Assembly: GCF_027409185.1 (NCBI RefSeq)
Contig: NC_084478.1
Coordinates: forward strand, 83,187,624-83,251,623
Length of the DNA: 64,000 nucleotides
Origin: Cynocephalus volans
Lineage: Eukaryota; Chordata; Mammalia; Dermoptera; Cynocephalidae
Reading direction: 5' to 3'
Shown: piece by piece, positions 56,456 through 64,000 of the stretch
Numbering within the stretch: the first letter of the stretch is position 1
Layout of the letters: every line of letters begins with the position of its first letter
The notes under the pieces: generated by a model
Seen by the model: only the letters and a program-made list of their open reading frames with translations
The model's database searches: none
Told to the model about the DNA's origin: nothing
Translations under genes and position numbers: made by a program

Positions 56456-56581
56456 TGTGATAGTTAATTTTATGTGCCCAGATATTTGGTCAAACATTAA
56501 TTCTGGATATTTCTGTTATGACGTTTCTGTGAAGGTGTTGTTTTCCTGGGATGAGATTAACGTTTAAATCAGTGGACTTTG
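56456..56581 (+). mobile_element. LTR family D, 5' fragment
   Basis: Starts TGTGATAGTTAATTTTATG and matches the first part of 20,974-21,483. Cut by the L1 5' end. Confidence 0.65.
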
Positions 56582-56969
56582 GGATGGATGTCAGCAAGAT
56601 GGTGGAATAGGACTCTCCAGCATTTGTTCCCCCAAAGAAACATCAATTTGAACAACTATACTCATGAGAGTACCCTCACAAGAGCTAAGGAAATAAGGTG
56701 AGAGAATACAGCACCTGGGAGTAGCATAAACATAAGAAAAGACACATTGAAGAGGGTAGGAAGGACAGTTTTATGTTACCTTTGTCATCCCTCCCCCAAG
56801 CCCAGGTAGCACAGTGTGGAGAGAGTTACCCTCCACTTGGGGGAAAGAGAGGGAAGTAAGCATCAGACCTTGCCTTTGACCTCCAAAACGGGCCCCCTCC
56901 AGTAAAACTCAGCAGCAAGCAGGTCCCCACAACCCTAGACGTTAGTCCAGTACCCATGAACTGAGCCTC

Positions 56970-58640
56970 CAGATTTGTCCTGGTGCCAGGCAGGATCCCG
57001 CAGCCTCAGGCTCTAGGCCTAGGCCTGCATGGCAAACTTGGTCTCTGGGCTGCCCCACTGTCAGGATAACCCAGAAACCCCAGGCTCCAGACTGCCCTCG
57101 GTTCCAGGCTGGCCCCAGAGGCCTCCAGGCTCCAGACTGCCCCCATTGCCAGGTCAACCCCAGTATCTCCAGGTTCTAGACTGCCTCCAGGACGGGAATG
57201 GCCCCATGGCCACAGGCTTCAGGCATGCCCCAGCACCAGGATGCCCCCCAAAGCCTTAGTTCATCACACTGGTACCTACAGACCCGGTTTCCATGCCAGC
57301 CCCTGCAGATACAGGATTGAGGCCCACACAGTGCCAAGCTAGCCTCTGAGACCCCAGGCTTCAGACCTGCCCCACCACCGGGCTAATCCCAGTGGCCCCA
57401 GATTGCAGGCTGGTAGCCGCAGATTGAACCTCCAAGACTTCCCTCGTGCTAGGCAGGATACTGCAGCCCCAGGCTCTAGGCCTGCCCAGTGGACTTGGTC
57501 CTCAGGGCTCCCCCAGCACGAGGCAGGCCCCAGTGGCCCTAGGCTCCAGACTGTTCCCAGCACCAGCCTGGCCTCAACAGCTCTAGACTTCAAGCCCACC
57601 TCAGCACTAGGTCACCCCCTGCAGTCCTAGTCATCAGGCAAGCACCGGCAGACCCAGCCTCAAAGCCACCCCCTACAATTTAGGATCCAGGCCCACCCAG
57701 TGCCAAGATTGGTCCCACGCTTAAGGCCCATCCCAGTGCTACATTGGCACCCTTTGCCTCAAATACTAGGCAGACACCTGTGAACACAGGCTCCAGGCCT
57801 GCCCTGTGCCAGGTTGGCTCCCATGATTCTGGCCCCCTGCAGCTCCACACTCCTCAAGGCAGACCCAGGATCCAGCTTTCCTCTAGCAAGCCCTGGGTCC
57901 AGGCCTGTCCCAGTAGACCCCAACACTAAATAAGCCCCATGGATCCAGGCTCCAGGAATGCCTCTGTGTATCCAAGACATGGGCCAGCTCTGAGGCCCCA
58001 GGACCTAGGTCAGCCCTTGCAGACCTAGCCTCAAGGCCAAGACCTACACACTAAGCCTCCAGAACAGCACTAGTGGACATAAGTTCCAGGTTGGTCCCCA
58101 CAGTCCCAGACTGCAGATGATTTCCAAGCCACCAGACCAGTGCCCATGATCCTAGGCTCCAGGCCAGCCCCTGTGGACCCAGGCTCTGTGCCAGCCCCAG
58201 CACCATGCCAACTTCAGGTCCAGGTGGGTCCTTGTGGCCTCAGACTCCAGAGAACACAGGGTCTAAGCCTGCTCCAGCAGACCCAGGGTCCAGACCCACC
58301 CAGTGGAACACAGTGCCAGGCCAGACTCTGTGGACTGAGGCTCCAAGAACACTCCTACAGACCCAGGGTCCAGGGTCTAGGACCCAGAACTGATGCCATG
58401 GACTCAGGCTCTAGGCCTGTTCCTGTGGTCCCAGATGCCAGGTCTGCCCCAGTGACAGGACAGTTCCCATGGACTCAGGCTCCAGCCCCACTCCAGTGAC
58501 AAGGCAGCCCCTGAAGACCCAGGTTTCAAGCCAACCTCTGCAGATATAGGCTTCAGGCCTACTCTCATGGACCCAGACTCCAGGCCCATCCCCACAGATC
58601 CAATCAACAGGTACACACCAGTGGATCCAGGCTCCAGGAT
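56970..58640 (+). repeat. Minisatellite in the L1 5' UTR
   Basis: About 1.6 kb of imperfect GC-rich units around motifs CCAGGCTCCAG, GCCTGCCCCAG and CAGACCCAG, with period roughly 50-65 bp. It makes long open frames on both strands (for example 58,140-58,499 and 57,339-57,599), which I regard as non-coding by-products. Confidence 0.75.
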
Positions 58641-58717
58641 CAAGAAAATACAGAGGAACAATTCAATGAAATCAGGAAAACAATAAATGACTAAAGGGAG
58701 AAATTTAACAGAGATTG

Positions 58718-58721
<4 letters not shown>

Positions 58722-58762
<41 letters not shown>
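58722..58762. repeat. (AT)n microsatellite
   Basis: About 20 AT units, inside the L1 ORF1 5' part. Confidence 0.95.
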
Positions 58763-58764
<2 letters not shown>

Positions 58765-59050
58765 TCAAACGGAAATTCTGGAGCTGAAAAATATAATGAA
58801 TGAAATGCAAAATGCAATAAAGAGCATTAATAGCAGAATTGATCTGGCATAAGAAAGAATCTGTGAACTCAAAGACAGGTCATTTGAAAATATACAATCA
58901 GAGTAGAAAAAGATAGAATGAAAAGGAACAAAGAAAGCATATGGGACTTATGAGATATCATCAAAAGAGCAAATGTTTGAGTTACAGGAGTTTGTGAAGG
59001 AGAAGAGAAAGACAAAGGGATAGAAAGCTTATTTAAAAAAAATAATAGCA

Positions 59051-59207
59051 GGCTGGCCCGTGGCTCACTCAGTAGAGTGCGGTGCTGATAACACCAAGGC
59101 CACGGGTTCGGATCCTATATAGGGATGGCCAGTTTGCTCACTGGCTGAGCATGGTGCTGACAACACCAAGCCAAGGGTTGAGATCCCCTTACCGGTCATC
59201 TTTCAAA
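59051..59207 (+). mobile_element. Dimeric tRNA-Ile SINE (CYN-type)
   Basis: Two tRNA-like units, nearly the same as at 15,031 (B boxes GGGTTCGGATCC and GGGTTGAGATCCCC), with an A-tail. Flanks are A-rich and the duplication (AAAAATAATA(G)CA-like) is weak. Inserted in L1 ORF1. Confidence 0.85.
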
Positions 59208-60149
59208 AAAAAAAAAATATATCAGAAAATATTCCAAATTTAGAGAAATGTATAAATATCCTGTTACAGAAAGGTCAGAGGTCTTCAGCCAGATTCACTC
59301 TAAACAAAACTACAATAAGGCATATTGTAATGAGACTGTCAAAAATCAAGGACAAAGAGAGGATCTTAAAAGCGGCAACAGACAAGAAGAAAACAAAATA
59401 TAAGAGAGTTTCAATAAGGCTAGCAGCGGATTTCTCAGCAGAGACTTTACAGAACAGGAAAGAGTGGAATGAAAGTGCTGAAAGAAACTGCCAACCAAGA
59501 ACACTGTATCCAGCAAAGCTATCCTTCAGAAATGAAGGCAAGATAAAGACTTTCCCAAATAAACAATAGCCGAGGGAGTTCATTTCCACCAGACTTGTCT
59601 TACTAGAAATACTAAAGGGAATGCTTTAAGCTGAAAAAAAAGATGCAAATTCATAAAATGAAAGCATATGAAAGTATAAAACTCACTGGTAAAAGTACAC
59701 AGTCAATTTCAGAATACTCTAATACTGTAATGATGATGGGAAAATTATATCTTAAATCTTCAGTATGAAGATTTAAAGACAAAACTATTCGAAGTAATAA
59801 TAGCTAAAATAATTGGTTAAGGGATATACAATATAAAAGGATGTACATTGTGACAGCAAAATTTTAAATGTGAGGAGGGGAGTGGAGTAAAATTGTAGTT
59901 TTTTTTTTATTTGATCAAAGTTCAGTAGTTATCAGTTTAAAATAGCTGTTATAACTATGGGATGTTTCTAGTAAGCCTCATGGTAACCACAAAACAAAAG
60001 CCTATAGTAGGTATACAAAAAAGATAAAAAGTAAGGAATCAAAGAATAGCACTAGAAAAAAATCACTTTATCACAAAGAAAGGCAACAAAAGAGGAAGAA
60101 AAGAACAAAGATATACTAAACAACCAAAAAAAATAATAAAATAGACATA

Positions 60150-60850
60150 CTAAGTCCTTACCTATCAATAATTACCTTGAATGTAAATGGTTACATTCTC
60201 CAATAAAAAGACATAGAGTGGCTGAATGGATTTTAAAGAAAAACAAAACAAAAACAAGACCCAACTATAAAAGACTTGCTCCTCCAAAGGACACACATAG
60301 AATGAAGGTGAAGGTGAAGGAATAGAAAAAGATATCCCATGCAAATGGAAACCAAAAGAGAGCAGAAATAGCTGTATTTATACTAGATAAAATAGACTTT
60401 AAGTCAAAGATTGTAAAACTAGAAAAAAAAGGTTATTACATAATGATAAAGGGGTAAATTCATCAAGAGAATATAGCAATTGTAAATATATGTGCACCCA
60501 ACATCAGAGTACCTAATTATATAAAGCAAATATTAATGGATCTGAAGGGAGAGACACATGGTAATAAAATAATAGCAGGGGACTTTAATAATCCACTTTC
60601 AGCAGTGGATAGATCATCAGGACAGAAAATCGGTAAAGAAACATTGGACTTAAATTATGCTTTAGACCAAATGGACCCAACAGACATACAGAACATTCCA
60701 TCCAATAGCAGCAGAATATACATACTTCACAAGTGCACATAAACCATTCTCCAGGATAAATTATATGTTAGGCCACAAAACAAGTCTTAACAATTAAAGA
60801 GGATTGAAATCCTATCAAGTATCTTTTCTGACCACAATGGTATGAAACTA
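60150..60850 (+). pseudogene. L1 ORF2 endonuclease domain
   Basis: Opens with 'IITLNVNGLHSPIKRHRVA', the start of the L1 AP-endonuclease. The frame 60,536-60,742 contains 'IIAGDFNNPLSAVDRSS' (the GDFN catalytic motif), and 'SDHNGMKLEI' near 60,830 is the C-terminal SDH motif with its His. Several stops lie between. Confidence 0.85.
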
Positions 60851-61072
60851 GAAATCAAGAACAGGAGGAATTTTAGAAAATTCAAATATACATGGAAATA
60901 GACAATATGCTCCTGAACAACCAATTGGTCAAAACGAAATTAAAAGTTAAATTAAAAAATATCTCAAGACAAATAAAAATAGAAACACAACATAGCAAAC
61001 ATATGAAATGCAGTGAAAGCAATTCTCAGAGGGAAGCTTATAGCAACAAGCACCTACATTTAAAAAAAAGAG

Positions 61073-62030
61073 AAAACAAATAATCTGATTAAAAATAAGC
61101 AAAGGAGCTGAATAGACATTTCTAAAAGGAAGACATACAAATGGCCAACAAGTATATGAAAAAATGCCCAACATCACTAATCATCAGGGAAATGCAAATC
61201 AAAACCATATTAAGAAATCATCTCACCCTAGTTAGACTGGCTATTATCAAAAAGACAGAAAATAGCAAATGCTGGCAAGGATGCAGAGAAAGGACAACCC
61301 TCTACGCTGTTGGTGGGACTGCAAATTAGTACAGCCATTAATGGAAAACAGTATGGAGGTTTCTCAAACAACTACAGATAGAACTATCATAAGAGTCAGC
61401 AATCCCATTACTGGGTATATAGGCAAAGGAATGGAAATCATCATGTCAAAGGGAAACCTACACTCCCATGTTTATTGCAGCTCTATTTACAATAGCCAAG
61501 ACATAGAACCAACCTAAATGTCCATCATCAGATGATTGGATAAGGAAAATGTGTGGTATACATACACAATGGAATACTACTCATCCATAAAAAAGAATGA
61601 AATTCTGCCATTTGCAGCAACATGGATGAGCTTGGAGAAAATTATGTTAAGTGAAAGAAGCCAGGCACAGAAAAAGAAACACTGTGCGTTCTCACTCATA
61701 AGTAGGAGCTAAAAAACAAACAAACAAACAAAGAAGGAAAGAAACAAACAAAAAAGAAATGAAAAAAGAGACAAAGAAAAACAAAAAAAGAAAAAATAGA
61801 CAATAATACGCTGAACTTTTAAAAGGAGAGAATAGAACTGTGGTTACTAGAGGGGGGCAGGGGGAAGGAAAGGGGATTAGGGAGAAATTGGTTAATGGAA
61901 ATAAACACTGAATATGTTTTGTAATGATGCATATGATAACTATCCTGATTTGATCATCACATATTGTTCACGAATACTGACAGTCAACTCTACCCCACAA
62001 ATATTTATAATCAATTATGTTTCAATAAAA
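61073..62030 (+). mobile_element. Second, 5'-truncated L1 inserted in ORF2
   Basis: ORF2 end and 3' UTR sequence ('aacaaataatctgattaaaaataagc' to 'ttataatcaattatgtttcaataaaag') interrupts ORF2 of the outer L1, which resumes at about 62,035 with 'agatcccagataaacagcctaatg'. Has a (CAAA)n tract and G-rich 3' UTR tract. Confidence 0.75.
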
Positions 62031-62079
62031 GAAGAAAGATCCCAGATAAACAGCCTAATGTTACACATTGAGAAACTAA

Positions 62080-64000
62080 AAAAAAAAAAAAAAAAGAAAA
62101 GAAAAAAGTAATCCCAAAATTAGCAGAAGAAAGGAAATAATTAAGATCAGAGCAGAAATCAATCAAATAAAATAGAGACTAGAGAAACAACAGAAAAGAT
62201 CAATAAAACTAAAAGCTGATTTTTAAAAAAGATAAACAAAATTGACAAACCTTTAGCTAAACACTAGACTAAGAAAAAAAGAGAGAAGACTCAAATTAAA
62301 TCAGAAATGCAAGAGGAGACATTGTAACTCATACCATAAAATACAAAGACTACTATAAACAATTACACATGCACAAATTAGATAACCTAGAGGAAACGAA
62401 TAAATTCCTAGATACATACAACCTACCAAGACTGAATCATGAAGAAATAAAATCTGAATAAACCAATAATGAGTAAGGAGATTGAATCAGTAATAAAAAG
62501 TCTCTAGTCAAAGGAAAGCTCAGGACATGATGACTTCATTGCTGAATTCTACCAAACATTTAAAGAACTAATACCAATCCTTCTCAAACTCTTCCAAAAA
62601 TTGAAGAAGAGGGAACACTTCCAAACTCATTTTAAGAGGCCAGCATTACCCTGATACCAAAGCTATACAAAGACACTACAAGAAACAAAATTACAGGCCA
62701 ACATCCTAGATGAATATAGATGGAAAGATCCTTAACATAAAACCAGCAAACCAAATTCAACAGCACATTAAAAAGATCATTCACCACAATCAGGTGAGAT
62801 TTATCTCTGGAATGCAAGGATGATTCAATATATGCAAATCTATATATGTGATGCACCACATTAACAGAAGTAGGAACAAAAACCATATAATCATCTCAAT
62901 AGATGCAGAAAAAGCATTTGACAAAATTCAACATATCATAATAAAAACTCTCAACAAGTTAGGTATGGACAGAGTGTACCTCTCAACACAATAAAGGCCA
63001 TGTATGACAAACCCACAGCCAACATCACACTCAACAATGAAAAGTTGAAAGTCTTTTCTCTAAGATCAGGAAGAAGACAAGGATGCCCACTCTCACCACT
63101 TCTATTCAACATAGTATTGGGAATCCCAGGCAGAGCAATTAGGCAAGAGAAAGAAAGAAAAGGCATCCAGATTGGAAAGAAAGAAATTAAATTGTCCCTG
63201 TTTGGAGGCAACATTATCTTATAAATAAAACCCTAATGACTCCCCCAAAGACTGTTAGAACTAATAGACAAATTCAGTAAAGTTGCTGGATATAAAATCA
63301 ACATACAAAAATAAGTAGCATTTCTATATACTAACAACAAACTATCCAAAAATGAAATTTTAACAAAATCCCATTTACAATATCATAAAAAACCAAAATA
63401 TTTAGGACTAAATTAAAGCAACGAGGTAAAAGACCTGTTTGCTGAAAACTAAAAGCATAAAGGAAAGAAACTGTTAAAATGTCCCTACTATCCAAAGCAA
63501 TCAACAGATTTAATGTAATCCCTATCAAAATTTTGATGACATTTTTCACAGACATAGAAAACAACCCCAAAATTCACATAGAACCAAAAAAAGACCTCTA
63601 ATGTCCAAAGCAATCCTGGGCAAAAAGAACAAAACTGGAGACATCACAGTACCTCACTTCAAAATATATTACAAAGCTAGAGTTATCAAAACTGTATGGG
63701 TACTGGCATAAAAACATACACACAGACCAGTGGAACAGAATAAGGAGCCCAGAAATAAGTCCATGCATTTATAGTCAATTGATTTTTGACAAAGATGCCA
63801 AGAACACACAATTGGGAAAGGACAGTCTCTTCAATAAAGTGTTAGGACAACTGGATATCCACATGCAGAAGAATGAAATTAGACCCTTATCTCACAACAT
63901 GTACAAAATAAAATTAAAATTTATTAAAGTCTTAAATGTAAGATCTGAAACTGTAAAATTACTAGAAGAAAACATAGGGGAAAAGCACCATGAAATTGGT
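62080..64000 (+). pseudogene. L1 ORF2 reverse transcriptase, partial
   Basis: Frame 63,000-63,224 carries '[16 protein letters not shown]', '[15 protein letters not shown]' and '[13 protein letters not shown]'. It reads F-G-G-N at 63,201-63,212, where the catalytic F-A-D-D is expected, so both Asp are lost. Surrounding frames have many stops. Continues beyond the window. Confidence 0.85.

Larger units (their letters stand above)
58640..59570 (+). pseudogene. L1 ORF1
   Basis: The coiled-coil part is read at about 58,770-58,960 with stops. A 'KDKGIESLFKK' region leads to the C-terminal domain in frame 59,330-59,569. It shows 'IKDKERILKAATDKK', a 'RLAADFSAETLQ' site and 'LYPAKLSFRNEGKIK', the RNA-binding and CTD motifs of L1 ORF1p. 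Broken by an (AT)n tract and a SINE. Confidence 0.8.
56582..64000 (+). mobile_element. Long L1 element, runs off the window
   Basis: Order: promoter-like start ('aagatggtggaatagg'), 5' UTR with minisatellite to about 58,640, ORF1 (58,640-59,570), an inter-ORF region (59,570-60,130), ORF2 endonuclease (60,150-60,850), an inserted second L1, then ORF2 RT (62,080-64,000, incomplete at the edge). Frequent stops; not active. Confidence 0.8.

Noticed and set aside
58140-58499. 119-codon frame and neighbours as a repeat protein
   Set aside because: Open only because the minisatellite lacks stops; comparable frames occur on the other strand.
1-64000. CRISPR arrays, bacterial operons, riboswitches or phage modules
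   Set aside because: No direct-repeat/spacer periodicity, ribosome-binding pattern or dense coding; sequence is plainly mammalian with L1, SINE and LTR content.

Overview
This window is non-coding, repeat-dominated mammalian DNA. I find no host exon, promoter, rRNA or functional tRNA. The most telling feature is a set of SINEs built from tRNA-Ile, several of them head-to-tail dimers, at about 15.0, 44.3, 54.5 and 59.1 kb, plus a divergent tRNA-derived relative at 32.3 and 42.9 kb. From established knowledge, tRNA-Ile SINEs of this kind (CYN family) mark Dermoptera, so I infer a colugo (flying lemur) genome. The rest fits: L2 and MIR relics, many L1 pieces, MaLR elements, and class I, II and III endogenous retroviruses (ERVs). 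All calls come from reading the sequence; no database was searched.

Layout. 0-5 kb: LTR fragments, a Tigger-like MITE, an L2 end, two head-to-head L1-like 3' ends, and a MaLR 3' end. 5.1-15.0 kb: a decayed class I ERV on the minus strand (gag at 13.7-15.0 kb, pol at 5.1-7.96 kb) split by a class II, betaretrovirus-like provirus (7,957-13,655) with paired LTRs, a lysine-type primer-binding site, a gag stub, an env TM frame and an AT-rich interior without pol. 15.0-19.2 kb: an internally deleted minus-strand L1 hit by a SINE, a MaLR LTR and two other solo LTRs. 20.2-28.6 kb: the least repeat-dense part, with LTRs and L2, MIR and old L1 relics but no gene. 28.6-35.9 kb: a minus-strand ERV remnant with unlike LTRs at its two ends, whose AT-rich interior resembles that of the 8-13 kb provirus, interrupted by a composite VNTR retroelement. 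35.9-39.0 kb: a minus-strand L1 ORF2. 39.0-42.8 kb: a near-complete MaLR inserted in an older MaLR LTR. 43.0-45.3 kb: an old L1. 45.4-47.7 kb: class I pol, an env-like frame and an LTR. 47.7-56.5 kb: a plus-strand ERVL with pro, RT, RNase H and integrase remnants, many nested insertions, and an unexpected env-like frame near its end. 56.6-64.0 kb: a long plus-strand L1 with a minisatellite 5' UTR, ORF1 and ORF2, broken by a SINE and a second L1.

Nothing here looks like a working cellular system; nearly every reading frame over 100 codons is a transposon or retrovirus fragment or an antisense shadow. The observations I rate highest are: a roughly 330-bp ERVL-derived segment with its adjoining LTR present in inverted copies at 42.0-42.4 kb and 55.5-55.9 kb, best explained by ectopic conversion; a small signal-peptide/Cys-rich/transmembrane frame at the 3' end of the ERVL; the AT-rich interior shared by two ERVs with different LTRs; and an SVA-like composite at 33.2-34.6 kb.
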